DNA from: JBHICC01 sp046759385
GTDB lineage: Bacteria; Pseudomonadota; Gammaproteobacteria; Acidiferrobacterales; SPGG2
DNA length: 41,048 nucleotides
NCBI GenBank assembly: GCA_046759385.1
Contig: JBHICC010000023.1
Coordinates: forward strand, 1-41,048
Direction: 5' to 3'
Below are positions 1 to 8,408 of this stretch, one piece after another (within the stretch, counting starts at the first letter, position 1; each line of letters opens with the position of its first letter). The translations under genes and the position numbers were made by a program. The notes under the pieces were generated by a model. It was not told the origin of the DNA and made no database searches. It saw only the letters and a list, made by a program, of their open reading frames with translations.

Positions 1-2
1 TC

Positions 3-233
3 AACGGCCCCATGGGGGTCATCAGCGTGGGCACTCAGCATGTGCGGGTCAACACGAATCCCATGTGGGAGCGTAATTGCGAGACCGACGAGGATGTGTT
101 GCGGCATGAGTTCGTGCACCATCTGTTGCACGCTGATGGCGTGTCGCTGGAGGATAATAAGAGCCACAATTCCCCCTTCTTTGGGCAGTGTTGGGAATCT
201 AAGCTGCAATCCGCAATTTCATTTCAACCTTAA
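3..233 (+). CDS. C-terminal part of an HExxH protein (5' end outside window)
   Basis: The frame is open from the window edge and stops at 231-233, so this is probably the end of a longer gene. An internal ATG lies at 12. The visible product has an HEFVH motif followed by HLLHADG, an HExxH zinc-metallopeptidase signature with a further His downstream, and a C-terminal HNSPFFGQCW stretch that could hold the third metal ligand. A zincin-like fold is inferred from this motif only; the family is not recognised and the substrate is unknown. The gene ends 5 bp before a tRNA 3' fragment and so may be chromosomal backbone next to an island. The reading frame is convincing; the function is weakly supported. 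Confidence 0.5.
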   Translation, partial: NGPMGVISVGTQHVRVNTNPMWERNCETDEDVLRHEFVHHLLHADGVSLEDNKSHNSPFFGQCWESKLQSAISFQP

Positions 234-238
234 ATGAC

Positions 239-265
239 TGGCGGAGAGGGAGGGATTTGAACCCC
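239..265 (-). other. Detached 3' end of a tRNA-Ser gene (possible att site)
   Basis: Read on the minus strand, this stretch has a T-loop (TTCAAAT), a T-stem 3' half, an acceptor 3' half CCTCTCC, discriminator G and CCA. That is the layout of bacterial tRNA-Ser genes beginning GGAGAGG. No matching GGAGAGG, D-arm or anticodon arm occurs to the right, so this is not a complete tRNA. Such 3' fragments are typical of integration sites of tRNA-targeting islands. In this orientation an island would extend rightwards towards an intact tRNA-Ser copy outside the window. Confidence 0.6.
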
Positions 266-341
266 GCTGAGGTGGAATGACCGCAAAGAAGGGAGTCAAC
301 TGTGTTCGACTACCCAGATCATTTCTTGAGCGATAGACTCA

Positions 342-366
342 CCCCGCCTTGTGCGGGGATTTTTTT
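342..366 (+). terminator. Rho-independent terminator
   Basis: A perfect 6-bp stem CCCCGC/GCGGGG with a 5-nt loop is followed by A and seven T. It works in the plus direction, about 110 bp after the HExxH gene. It would not serve the minus-strand operon ending at 483, because that side has no T-tract. The remaining sequence of the 249-bp gap between 233 and 483 shows nothing else recognisable. Confidence 0.8.
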
Positions 367-482
367 GTCTTGTGTCCCATTAGGTCGAACCTTCACCGTT
401 ACCTTTGTCGAGGTGGCTCGTGTCACACTCGCCGTCGTCGACGTACTTCATTACCCGAATCGTGAGGCCACTATTTTCGGTG

Positions 483-1982
483 CTATCGCATCACGAACGG
501 ATTAGGAACTTCGGTGGCCGTGGAGATCCAAACGCTCTTGGTCTGCATGTACTCTTTGATCATCTCTTGACCATTCTCGCGACTGAGGCCGCTGCGTTTG
601 TAGCCACCGAACGGGGACATGTAACTGACTGCACGATAGGTGTTGACCCAAATGGTGCCAGCCTGCAAGCGCTCGGCCATGGTAATGGCGCGACGGATGC
701 TTTGCGTCCACACGCCCGCGGCGAGGCCGAAGACGACGTCGTTGCCAATAGCGACAGCATCGTCCTCATCCTTGAACGGGATCACGGAAAGCACTGGCCC
801 AAAGACCTCCTCTTGCGCAATACGCATCGAGTTCTTGACGCCTGTAAATATGGTCGGCTCGACAAACCATCCATCGCCGCATTCGGCTCGATCGGCCTTG
901 CTGCCGCCGAGCTGCGTCGCCGCGCCTTCGCGCTTAGCGATATCGATGTAGTCGAGGACTTTTTGATACTGCGGTTTGTTCGTGACCGGACCGACTTGGG
1001 TGTCGAGGCTCATTGGATCACCCATTTTTGCCGTCCTGGCAAAGGAGACCAGCTTGTCGACAAACTCGTCGTGTATATTCTGCTGCACTAGCAAGCGTGA
1101 GCCGGCGATGCACGTTTGTCCGGTGGCGGCAAAGATGCCGGCGATGGCGCCCTTAACGGCATTATCGATGTTGGCGTCGTCGAAGACGATATTCGGCGAC
1201 TTGCCGCCGAGCTCAAGGCTCACTCGCTTTAGTCCGCGTGCTGCCGTTTGGTAGATCATTGCGCCAGTCTTGTCCGAACCCGTGAACGCGACTTTGGCGA
1301 CCTTTGGATGTTCGACCAGTCTTGCGCCGGCATCAGCGCCGAGGCCTGTGACTACGTTAACAACGCCGGTCGGAAAACCGACCTGCTCGAGTACCTTCAT
1401 GAACTCCAGCATGGACACTGACGTATATTCCGATGGCTTGATGACTACTGTATTGCCGGCAGCGAGGGCCGGTGCGAGCTTCCAGGCCGTGAGCAGCAGC
1501 GGCGAGTTCCAGGGGATGATGGCGCCGACCACACCGAGTGGCTCATGACGCGTGTAATTGAAATTACCGGGCTTGTCGATCGGTATAACAGCACCCTCGA
1601 TCTTATCGGCGAGCCCGCCGTAATAGTAGTACCACTGTGGTAAGTACTTGGTTTGCGCTCCCATCTCGGCGATGAGCTTGCCATTGTCGCGCACTTCGAT
1701 CGCAGCGAGGTGCTCCGCCTGCTCGGTCAAACGGTCGGCGAGCTTCCGCAAAAGCGCACCGCGCTGTGACGCCGTTAGCTTGGGCCATTCACCACTGGTG
1801 AACGCCTGGTGCGCGGCCTCGACGGCGCGATCGACATCTTCCCGGTTTGCCTTGGGGATGAGCGCCCAGGGTTGCCCGGTATAGGGGTTATCGCTTTCGA
1901 AGAACTCCCCTGAGGTCGATTCGACCCAGTCTCCACCGATATGCATCTTGTACTGCTCTAGTGCCTGCGTTTGCGCATGCAT
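483..1982 (-). CDS. NAD(P)-dependent aldehyde dehydrogenase (ALDH superfamily)
   Basis: This 499-aa protein has the usual ALDH length and fold. It shows the IIPWNSP cofactor-binding segment (about 155-161), general base Glu257 in SLELGGK, catalytic Cys291 in TGQTCIAG, EEVFGPV and a C-terminal FGGYKRSG. It should oxidise an aldehyde to a free acid in the cytoplasm. It is the last gene of the minus-strand operon, 23 bp after a split TPP decarboxylase whose product would be a C2 aldehyde (sulfoacetaldehyde or phosphonoacetaldehyde), so that aldehyde is the likely substrate (inference from order). Betaine or other aldehydes remain possible. The ATG at 1982 is preceded by a purine-rich GGAGAAAGG, supporting this start. 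Confidence 0.9.
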   Translation of the reverse strand: MHAQTQALEQYKMHIGGDWVESTSGEFFESDNPYTGQPWALIPKANREDVDRAVEAAHQAFTSGEWPKLTASQRGALLRKLADRLTEQAEHLAAIEVRDNGKLIAEMGAQTKYLPQWYYYYGGLADKIEGAVIPIDKPGNFNYTRHEPLGVVGAIIPWNSPLLLTAWKLAPALAAGNTVVIKPSEYTSVSMLEFMKVLEQVGFPTGVVNVVTGLGADAGARLVEHPKVAKVAFTGSDKTGAMIYQTAARGLKRVSLELGGKSPNIVFDDANIDNAVKGAIAGIFAATGQTCIAGSRLLVQQNIHDEFVDKLVSFARTAKMGDPMSLDTQVGPVTNKPQYQKVLDYIDIAKREGAATQLGGSKADRAECGDGWFVEPTIFTGVKNSMRIAQEEVFGPVLSVIPFKDEDDAVAIGNDVVFGLAAGVWTQSIRRAITMAERLQAGTIWVNTYRAVSYMSPFGGYKRSGLSRENGQEMIKEYMQTKSVWISTATEVPNPFVMR

Positions 1983-2005
1983 GGCCTTTCTCCGGATGGT
2001 CTTGA

Positions 2006-2605
2006 TTACTGCATAGCCTTATCGCCAAGCACAGCCTGGCGAAACCGATTCTTAATATACGTACCGTCGCGCGGAGGCAGTATCGTCGCGGCCGACGTCG
2101 CTTGCACTTTGACAACGGCGAATAGGGGGCCGGCGTTCTGGTAGAGCGACGGGACTAACCCCTCGAGCTCGTTCTCATCGAAGACAATGGCTGTTTGCGG
2201 GAAGCCTGTGGCGGCTGCTACACCGGCAAGATCTACGCCGTGATGGGTATGGGTGTCCTGCATACCCGTTTCCGCATACGACTCGTTGTCGATCACAATC
2301 ACGGACAAGTTCGGAGGTCGTTGCACGGCGATCGTTGCAAGCCCGCCCAATCCCATCAACATCTCGCCATCACCCGTGATGACTAGCACCTGTCGCTCGG
2401 TCTGAGCAAGCGCGAGCCCAAGACCGATCATGGCGGCACCGCCCATGGCACCCCAGACATAAAAATTCTTGGCATGGTCGCCAGCGGCCGCGGCATCCCA
2501 AGTGGTACTACCCAGGCCGGTGACCACAAGCGCATCGCCGCGGTCTTCCAGGATACGGGTGACCACCTTACGGCGGTCAAGGGTAATCTTTTGTTGCTTG
2601 TTCAT
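2006..2605 (-). CDS. comE: TPP-dependent decarboxylase beta subunit (ComE-like)
   Basis: This 199-aa protein is the TPP-binding C-terminal half of a thiamine-diphosphate decarboxylase. The cofactor signature is clear: GDGEMLMGLGGLATI followed by IVIDNESYAETG, i.e. GDG with a downstream DN. Split two-subunit enzymes of this size are sulfopyruvate decarboxylases (ComD/ComE, sulfopyruvate to sulfoacetaldehyde plus CO2). The fused relative is phosphonopyruvate decarboxylase, and the pair here sums to the same length. The alpha subunit lies immediately upstream (gap about 41 bp). The substrate cannot be decided from sequence alone: the neighbouring cysteate-lyase-like gene favours sulfopyruvate, while the phosphonate genes elsewhere in the window favour phosphonopyruvate. 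Upstream of the ATG only a weak Shine-Dalgarno is visible. Confidence 0.75.
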   Translation of the reverse strand: MNKQQKITLDRRKVVTRILEDRGDALVVTGLGSTTWDAAAAGDHAKNFYVWGAMGGAAMIGLGLALAQTERQVLVITGDGEMLMGLGGLATIAVQRPPNLSVIVIDNESYAETGMQDTHTHHGVDLAGVAAATGFPQTAIVFDENELEGLVPSLYQNAGPLFAVVKVQATSAATILPPRDGTYIKNRFRQAVLGDKAMQ

Positions 2606-2646
2606 TTGCCTGTCGATTCCGCGTGGCTTAAGGAGAGACTAAGGAC

Positions 2647-3198
2647 CTACGATTCTCCGCCTGTGCTTGCCCAGTCTTTAAAACCGATGATCCGTTGAGA
2701 GATCACGACAGCGACGGCGCGATACGCATCGAAAGTGAGGTGCGCAGCCGCGTTGATGGTTTCGGCTAACCGGTTGGCATCGTCCACGTGCTGCACAATA
2801 ACCCCGACCTCTTGCAGCAACCGTCCCGTCGCCTGACCCATCGGCACCTGCCACGGATTGAATTCGCCCCACTCGCCACGCATGGTCACGAGCATCAATA
2901 GTGGGAAACGACATTCCTGCACCATCGCAAGCATGTTCATGCAATTTCCCACGCCGCTCGACTGCATCAGCAACACGCCGCGTTCGCCTCCCAGCCACGC
3001 GCCTGCCAGAAGCGCCACTCCCTCCTCTTCCGTTGTCAGGGGTATCGCCCGTGTCGCCGGATCGGTCAGGCAGCGTTCGATCAAACGGCGGTGGCCGGCA
3101 TCGGGAACATAGGCGACCTGGCGTACGGCTGCGCCTTTGATGACCTCGAAGATCTCGTCGGGCCAGCTGATGTGGTTTTGGCTATTAGGCCGCTTCAT
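2647..3198 (-). CDS. comD: TPP-dependent decarboxylase alpha subunit (ComD-like)
   Basis: This 183-aa protein is the N-terminal (PYR-type) half of the split decarboxylase. The TTEEEGVALLAGAWLGGE stretch supplies the Glu that activates the TPP aminopyrimidine, and LLMQSSGVGNCMNML matches the conserved segment of sulfopyruvate and phosphonopyruvate decarboxylases. It should form a heteromer with the beta subunit encoded directly downstream and release CO2 from a 3-sulfo- or 3-phosphonopyruvate. No PEP mutase lies nearby, so a catabolic rather than phosphonate-biosynthetic role is more likely (inference). It sits 14 bp after the PLP-enzyme gene, within the same operon. Confidence 0.75.
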   Translation of the reverse strand: MKRPNSQNHISWPDEIFEVIKGAAVRQVAYVPDAGHRRLIERCLTDPATRAIPLTTEEEGVALLAGAWLGGERGVLLMQSSGVGNCMNMLAMVQECRFPLLMLVTMRGEWGEFNPWQVPMGQATGRLLQEVGVIVQHVDDANRLAETINAAAHLTFDAYRAVAVVISQRIIGFKDWASTGGES

Positions 3199-3212
3199 GT
3201 CGACTGCCGCAG

Positions 3213-4238
3213 TCAGTTGACGTTCGTGTTGGCAAACTCGAACTCGTTTCGTTGAGCGAACAAGCCAAAAATGCCGCCGGTGTGGATGAATACGATGTCA
3301 CTTGCATCCGCAAAGCGGCCACGCTCGATCTCAGCAAGCATGCCATGGAACGCTTTGCCAGAGTACACCGGGTCGAGAATGATGCCCTCCGTTCGTGCGC
3401 ATCGTCGTATCGTGTCGAGCATCGCAGGGTAGGTTTTGCCATAACCCGGCCCGAGGTATCCGTCGACGATATTGATCGGCAGGCCCTCAACATCAAGCGC
3501 CTGCCCGTAACGCTCTTTCCATCTGCGTAGATCGCGGCGGATTTTCACGTCGAAAAATTGTGCGTTGTCATCATCGACGTTAATCCCATACACAACGGCC
3601 CCCAGCTCATGCAGCGCGTTACCGGCAATCAGACCAGCGAGGGTCCCACCAGATCCGTTGGCGCTAACGATGCAGTCGAGTGTGAACCCGAGTCGCTCGC
3701 TGTCGCGCTTTATTTCTTCACAGGCCGCGACATAACCCCAAACACCGATCTCGTCGCTGGCCCCCGTCGGTATGACGAACGCCTTGTGCCCTTCGTTTGC
3801 GTAGTCGTCGACGAGCTCGGCGACGATTTCGTTATGCCGCGCGTAATACTCTTCCGGCGGAAAGAACGAAAAGGCCGCTCCCGCGAGCTGGTCGAGAAAG
3901 AGGTTCCCGTCAGCCACACCTTGCGGCAATCCGCGTAAGAACAGATGAACTTTGAGTCCGAGCCGAGCGCCGACCAGCGCCGTCGCCCGGCAGTGGTTCG
4001 ACTGAAGGCCGCCGCAAGTAATCAAGGTGTCACAACCCTGCGCGAGCGCCTCGCCGACCGAGAACTCGAGCTTGCGCACTTTATTGCCGCTAAGGCCAGA
4101 GCCGGTCAGATCGTCACGCTTTACCCAAATGCGCGGTCCATTGATCTCGTTGGAGAGTCTTTTGAGCAGTTGCAGTGGGGTGGGCGTGTTCGCTAACGAA
4201 ACACGCGGAGGCTGCTTAGCACGTGTTTTGACACGCAT
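3213..4238 (-). CDS. PLP-dependent D-cysteine desulfhydrase / L-cysteate sulfo-lyase family enzyme
   Basis: This 341-aa protein belongs to the fold-type II PLP family that includes ACC deaminase, D-cysteine desulfhydrase and L-cysteate sulfo-lyase (CuyA). The PLP lysine is Lys53 in SGNKVRKLEF, and the CGGLQSNHCRATA motif (about 75-87) and a C-terminal HTGGIFGLF phosphate-binding loop are intact. Family members remove sulfide, sulfite or an amine from small amino acids to give pyruvate. Position next to a ComDE-like decarboxylase makes cysteate, or a phosphono analogue, a sensible candidate substrate, but sequence alone cannot separate CuyA from D-cysteine desulfhydrase. It starts 2 bp beyond the stop of the upstream Fe-ADH gene, implying translational coupling. 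Confidence 0.8.
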   Translation of the reverse strand: MRVKTRAKQPPRVSLANTPTPLQLLKRLSNEINGPRIWVKRDDLTGSGLSGNKVRKLEFSVGEALAQGCDTLITCGGLQSNHCRATALVGARLGLKVHLFLRGLPQGVADGNLFLDQLAGAAFSFFPPEEYYARHNEIVAELVDDYANEGHKAFVIPTGASDEIGVWGYVAACEEIKRDSERLGFTLDCIVSANGSGGTLAGLIAGNALHELGAVVYGINVDDDNAQFFDVKIRRDLRRWKERYGQALDVEGLPINIVDGYLGPGYGKTYPAMLDTIRRCARTEGIILDPVYSGKAFHGMLAEIERGRFADASDIVFIHTGGIFGLFAQRNEFEFANTNVN

Positions 4239-4240
4239 GA

Positions 4241-5413
4241 CTAGGGTAGCCGTCCTTCAATTGCATGCACAAACAGGGACTTGAGCTCGGCCACACCGAT
4301 GGGTACGGGATTACCGGGGGCGGTCGGATCGACAGCCGCCATCTGCGACAATTCATCCAGGCGGTCGCTGCCGACACCGAGGTCGGTGAGCGTATGCGGG
4401 ATCTCGATCTGCTCGCGCAGTTGTAATACCCAGTCCATAACCGACTGAAACGACGGGTTCGGTAAGCCCAGCCAGGCCGCAAGCCGAGCCAGTTTCCCGT
4501 CAACCGCATCGCGGTTGAATGCGAGCACATAAGGCATGAACACGCCATTGGTAAGGCCATGATGCGTGTCATAGAGCGCACCCACCGGATGCGACAATGC
4601 GTGGATGGCTCCGAGGCCTTTTTGGAATGCGGTTGCGCCCATACTCGCGGCTGTCATCATATGGGCGCGCGCCGCGAGGTCATGGCCATCTTCTACTGCC
4701 CGCGGCAGCGATTCCTTAATAAGTCGCATACCCTCGACGGCGATGCCGTCTGCCATCGGGTGGTAAAACGACACGCAATAGGCCTCCAGGCAATGTGCCA
4801 GCGCATCCATACCGGTTGCAGCAGTGATCTTTCGGGGTAATCCCACGGTAAGCTCTGGGTCGGCAATCACGATCGACGGCAGCATGCGCGGGTGAAAAAT
4901 GACCTTCTTCGTGGTGCTCGCTTCGTTGAGGATCACCGCGGCCCGGCCCACCTCGGAACCCGTGCCGGCCGTGGTCGGCACGGCAATGATCGGCGCGATA
5001 CCGTCAATACGCGCTGCCTTCCAGTTATCGCCGACGTCTTCGAAGTCCCACATCGACCGCGTCTGTCCGGCCATGAAAGCGATTGCTTTGCCAGCGTCGA
5101 GCGCACTGCCGCCGCCGAACGCAATCACGCCGTCGTAATTGCCGTCACGGTAACGCCGGAGGCCATCGTCGACGTTCTGGCCGATTGGATTGGGCTTAAT
5201 GTCGGTGAAAACGCCGGTGGCCAAGCCGGCGTGTTCGTTGCGCTCGATCGCTTGCTGCACGATAGGCAGCTTCGCAAGACCCGGATCGGTGACCAATAGC
5301 GGTCGCGCGATCCCGAGTTCCTGACTGGCCTGCGGAAGCTCGGCAATGCGCCCGGCGCCGAAACGCACCGAAGTGGGATAATTCCAGTTGGCGTTGAGTG
5401 CCGGCTCTCCCAT
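4241..5413 (-). CDS. Iron-containing alcohol dehydrogenase
   Basis: This 390-aa group III alcohol dehydrogenase has the NAD-binding GGGSALDAGK (100-109), TTAGTGSE (147-154) and probable metal ligands Asp203, His207, His271 and His285, spaced as in FucO-type enzymes. It interconverts an alcohol and an aldehyde in the cytoplasm. Known relatives include sulfoacetaldehyde reductase (isethionate) and phosphonoacetaldehyde reductase (2-hydroxyethylphosphonate), both fitting the C2 aldehyde expected from the adjacent decarboxylase; simple diols or glycerol derivatives are alternatives. It starts 1 bp after the stop of the upstream aldehyde dehydrogenase, so the two are almost certainly co-translated. 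Confidence 0.88.
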   Translation of the reverse strand: MGEPALNANWNYPTSVRFGAGRIAELPQASQELGIARPLLVTDPGLAKLPIVQQAIERNEHAGLATGVFTDIKPNPIGQNVDDGLRRYRDGNYDGVIAFGGGSALDAGKAIAFMAGQTRSMWDFEDVGDNWKAARIDGIAPIIAVPTTAGTGSEVGRAAVILNEASTTKKVIFHPRMLPSIVIADPELTVGLPRKITAATGMDALAHCLEAYCVSFYHPMADGIAVEGMRLIKESLPRAVEDGHDLAARAHMMTAASMGATAFQKGLGAIHALSHPVGALYDTHHGLTNGVFMPYVLAFNRDAVDGKLARLAAWLGLPNPSFQSVMDWVLQLREQIEIPHTLTDLGVGSDRLDELSQMAAVDPTAPGNPVPIGVAELKSLFVHAIEGRLP

Positions 5414-5414
5414 G

Positions 5415-6806
5415 TCAGGTGCCCGTTCGCAAATGATAAGACTTCGGTCGCGTAAGGTGCTCGTAACCGACTGATGACAAGGTGCAGCCGCGTCCGGAGT
5501 CTTTGACGCCAGCCCAGGCCAGCGCGGGGTCGAGGTAATCGCAACGGTTCATAAACCAGGTTCCGGTCTCGACCTGATCGCCAATGGCGATCGCTGCTTC
5601 CTCATCGCGTGTCCAGATCGAGGCGGTCAAACCATAAGGGCTATCATTCATCAGTCCGATCGCTTCGTCGTCCGAGCGCACCTTCATAATGCCGACGACG
5701 GGGCCGAAGGTCTCCTCGCTCATGACCCGCATGCCGTGATCGACATCGACGAGCACTTGCGGCGCAAGATAAGGCGTACCCGGTTTATTTTTGGGGAACA
5801 GACCCGGATCGATCAAAGCCTTCGCCCCGGCGCGTGTCGCCTCAGCCGTCTGAGCGCGCACAAAGTCCGCCGCCGCCGTGCGCACCAACGGGCCCAATGT
5901 CGTTTCCGGATCTATGGGATTGCCCAGGCGGTATTGTTTCGTCTGTGCAGCGAAGCCTTCGACAAAATCATCGTAGACTTGCTCGTGCACGTAGATACGC
6001 TCGATCGCGCAGCACGATTGCCCCGAGTTGAAAAACGCGCCGTCAACTAAGTTCTCAATCGCATACGATAGGCTCACATCGGCGCGCACGTATGCAGGGT
6101 CCTTTCCGCCAAGCTCAAGCCCGGTGCCGACAAAGCGCGATGCCGCCGCCTGCTGGATGGTGTGCCCACCGGCAACAGAGCCGGTAAACGCGACAAAGTT
6201 TACATGCGCGTCTTCAATTGCCCGCTCTGTGGCAGCATGGTCCATGTGTAGCACCTGGAAAACCCCTTCTGGCAAGTCGGCTGCACGAAACGCCTCAGCA
6301 AAACGCTCCGCGCACAGCGGTGTCTGTGAGGAATGCTTGAGCACCACGGCGTTGCCGGCCATGATTGCCGGTACCACGCTATTGACGGCAATCAAGTACG
6401 GGTAGTTCCAAGCGGCGATCGTGAGCACAACTCCCAGCGGTTCGCGTCGAACGAAACGCGTAAAGCCCGCTTTCGGCTCGGTCGGCACGTCCGCTAGCGC
6501 TTGCTCGGCGATCTCGGTCATATAGCGGGCACGCTCCTCAAAGCTACGCAGCTCACTCGGCGCTGCACAGATGGGACGCCCCATCTGCCAGCTGAGCTCG
6601 GGGGCAATTTCTGTTTTCTTTGCGACAAAGGCATCGACGAACCGCGTACAGATCGCCGCGCGCTCAGCGATCGGCGTCTGCTTCCAGGCGACCTGCGCCT
6701 TAGCGGCTCCGGCAAGGGTAGTTACAATTTCGCTGTCGGTCGCGTATGGACGCTCGACGTATATGCGTCCGTCCACCGGCGAGATGGTTTTTTGAACAGT
6801 GGCCAT
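5415..6806 (-). CDS. NAD(P)-dependent aldehyde dehydrogenase
   Basis: This 463-aa ALDH-superfamily protein resembles short succinate-semialdehyde-dehydrogenase-like members. It shows the AAWNYPYL cofactor segment, Glu231 in GLELGGKDP, catalytic Cys265 in SGQSCCAIER and EETFGPV. It should oxidise an aldehyde to a carboxylate. As partner of the directly following Fe-ADH it could complete a two-step alcohol-to-acid oxidation. It is 72 bp downstream of glpD in the same direction, so glpD and the next six genes may form one transcript. The substrate is not predictable from sequence. Confidence 0.88.
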   Translation of the reverse strand: MATVQKTISPVDGRIYVERPYATDSEIVTTLAGAAKAQVAWKQTPIAERAAICTRFVDAFVAKKTEIAPELSWQMGRPICAAPSELRSFEERARYMTEIAEQALADVPTEPKAGFTRFVRREPLGVVLTIAAWNYPYLIAVNSVVPAIMAGNAVVLKHSSQTPLCAERFAEAFRAADLPEGVFQVLHMDHAATERAIEDAHVNFVAFTGSVAGGHTIQQAAASRFVGTGLELGGKDPAYVRADVSLSYAIENLVDGAFFNSGQSCCAIERIYVHEQVYDDFVEGFAAQTKQYRLGNPIDPETTLGPLVRTAAADFVRAQTAEATRAGAKALIDPGLFPKNKPGTPYLAPQVLVDVDHGMRVMSEETFGPVVGIMKVRSDDEAIGLMNDSPYGLTASIWTRDEEAAIAIGDQVETGTWFMNRCDYLDPALAWAGVKDSGRGCTLSSVGYEHLTRPKSYHLRTGT

Positions 6807-6878
6807 AGAGTAGTTCTCGCGACCAGGCGTGAAGAATGGCGATTCTAACGTAATTTGCTGCCCGCGTGCGTGGGCCGC

Positions 6879-8408
6879 TTAAATCGATCTTGCCTTCATG
6901 GATTCCGGGCGACGGCTGAAATACTCAGCCAGATTAGTCCGTTGCTGCGGCGACATGTGCAAGCCCGTCTTCGTGCGGCGCCAGAGCACATCCTCCGCCG
7001 TGCGTGCCCATTCGCGCTCGACGAGATACTCGACCTCCCGCGCATAGAGCCCGGCGCCAAAATGCTGGCCCATTGCCTCGATATCCGTTGCACCGTCCAG
7101 GACCTCAGTGCACAAGGTGCCGTAACGGCGGGCGAGCGCAGTGAGCAACGACAGTGCTAGCTTCGGGCGATCCTTCGCGAGGCTGCGAACAAAGCTATCA
7201 AGATCCCCGTCTGGGAAATCGCCGCCAGGGAGATAGGCCAAGGTCGTCCAGGCACGTTGCATATTAGGAAAGTAAGGCTTGAGTTGCGTGAGCACGTGCT
7301 CGGCCAAACTGCGGTAGGTCGTGATCTTTCCGCCATACACCGTCACCATCGGCGCAGCACCGTCGACGGTATCGAACTCGAGCTCATAGTCCCGCGTTAT
7401 CGATGAAAGGTCGGCTTCGCCATTGCCAAAGAGCGGGCGTACCCCTGCGTAGCTCCACACAACATCCTCTGGCTTTACTGGGCAAACGAGGTAGCGATTG
7501 ACCGCGCGACACAAATAATCAATCTCATCGGCACTAATGCTAACCGACCCGGGATCCCCGTGTAGCTCGACCTCCGTTGTGCCGATGAGTGAATAGTCAT
7601 CCTCGAACGGGATCACAAAGACCTGACGTCGATCGTCATTTTGTAAGAGATACGCATGTTGTCCTTCGTGCACCCGCGGTACCACGATGTGGCTGCCCTT
7701 GATGAGCCGAGTCACTTGGGGCGGCTTCACGCCCTTTATCGACGCCGCCACCCGACTCGCCCAGGGTCCAGCAACATTAATAAGTGTCCGGGCCCGAATT
7801 ACATTGGCAGCACCGCTTTCCTGCGACTTCAGATGAACCTGCCATAGGCCATCTAAAACCTCGGCGCCGATGCATGCTGTACCTACTAATACCTTCGCTC
7901 CGAGCGCTGTGGCGGAACGCGCATTGGCAATCACCAGTCTGGCGTCGTCCACCTGGCAATCAGAGTACGCAAACCCTTTGCGAAATTCGGGCCTGAGTCC
8001 GGCCCCGAAGGGACTTTGGCGTAGGTTCAGCGCCTCGGACCCGGGAAGAGTCACTCGCCGACTCAGATGATCGTAGAGGAACAGGCCGGCCCGAAGCATC
8101 CAAGCCGGACGCAGGGTGGGTACGTGCGGCAGCACGAATCGCAGCGGTCGTATCAGATGCGGCGCCGCTCGCAGCAATATCTCGCGCTCGGCCAAGGACT
8201 CACGGACAAGCCGAAACTCATAGTGCTCAAGGTATCGCAGGCCGCCATGAATGAGCTTGCTGCTCGTCCAAGACGTTGCACTGCCGAGGTCGCCTTGCTC
8301 GCATAATGCCACGTTGAGCCCGCGCCCGGCCGCATCGCGGGCAATGCCGACGCCATTGATGCCCCCTCCAACAATAAATAAATCAATTACTTGGTTGCTT
8401 TTGTCCAT
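6879..8408 (-). CDS. glpD: Aerobic glycerol-3-phosphate dehydrogenase
   Basis: This 509-aa FAD-dependent enzyme oxidises sn-glycerol 3-phosphate to dihydroxyacetone phosphate and passes electrons to quinone at the inner membrane. The N-terminus carries the Rossmann motif IVGGGINGVGIARDAAGRG (12-30) and the GlpD-typical SSKLIHGGLRYLEHYEFRLV segment, and the length matches E. coli GlpD (about 501). It is divergent from the Ugp-type importer at 8568, which fits: the importer supplies glycerol 3-phosphate or its diesters, and GlpD feeds the product into glycolysis. It may head the minus-strand operon running to 483. Confidence 0.95.
   Translation of the reverse strand: MDKSNQVIDLFIVGGGINGVGIARDAAGRGLNVALCEQGDLGSATSWTSSKLIHGGLRYLEHYEFRLVRESLAEREILLRAAPHLIRPLRFVLPHVPTLRPAWMLRAGLFLYDHLSRRVTLPGSEALNLRQSPFGAGLRPEFRKGFAYSDCQVDDARLVIANARSATALGAKVLVGTACIGAEVLDGLWQVHLKSQESGAANVIRARTLINVAGPWASRVAASIKGVKPPQVTRLIKGSHIVVPRVHEGQHAYLLQNDDRRQVFVIPFEDDYSLIGTTEVELHGDPGSVSISADEIDYLCRAVNRYLVCPVKPEDVVWSYAGVRPLFGNGEADLSSITRDYELEFDTVDGAAPMVTVYGGKITTYRSLAEHVLTQLKPYFPNMQRAWTTLAYLPGGDFPDGDLDSFVRSLAKDRPKLALSLLTALARRYGTLCTEVLDGATDIEAMGQHFGAGLYAREVEYLVEREWARTAEDVLWRRTKTGLHMSPQQRTNLAEYFSRRPESMKARSI

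Noticed and set aside
239..330. A complete tRNA gene on the minus strand
   Set aside because: Only the T-arm and acceptor 3' half are present; no matching 5' acceptor strand, D-arm or anticodon arm can be found.
405..1091. Long plus-strand open frame antisense to the aldehyde dehydrogenase at 483-1982
   Set aside because: It mirrors a well-supported ALDH gene, has no family motif and no Shine-Dalgarno.
2006..3198. Acetolactate synthase or phosphonate-biosynthesis decarboxylase
   Set aside because: Subunit sizes and motifs fit a split sulfopyruvate/phosphonopyruvate decarboxylase, and no PEP mutase is present, so a biosynthetic reading is not supported.
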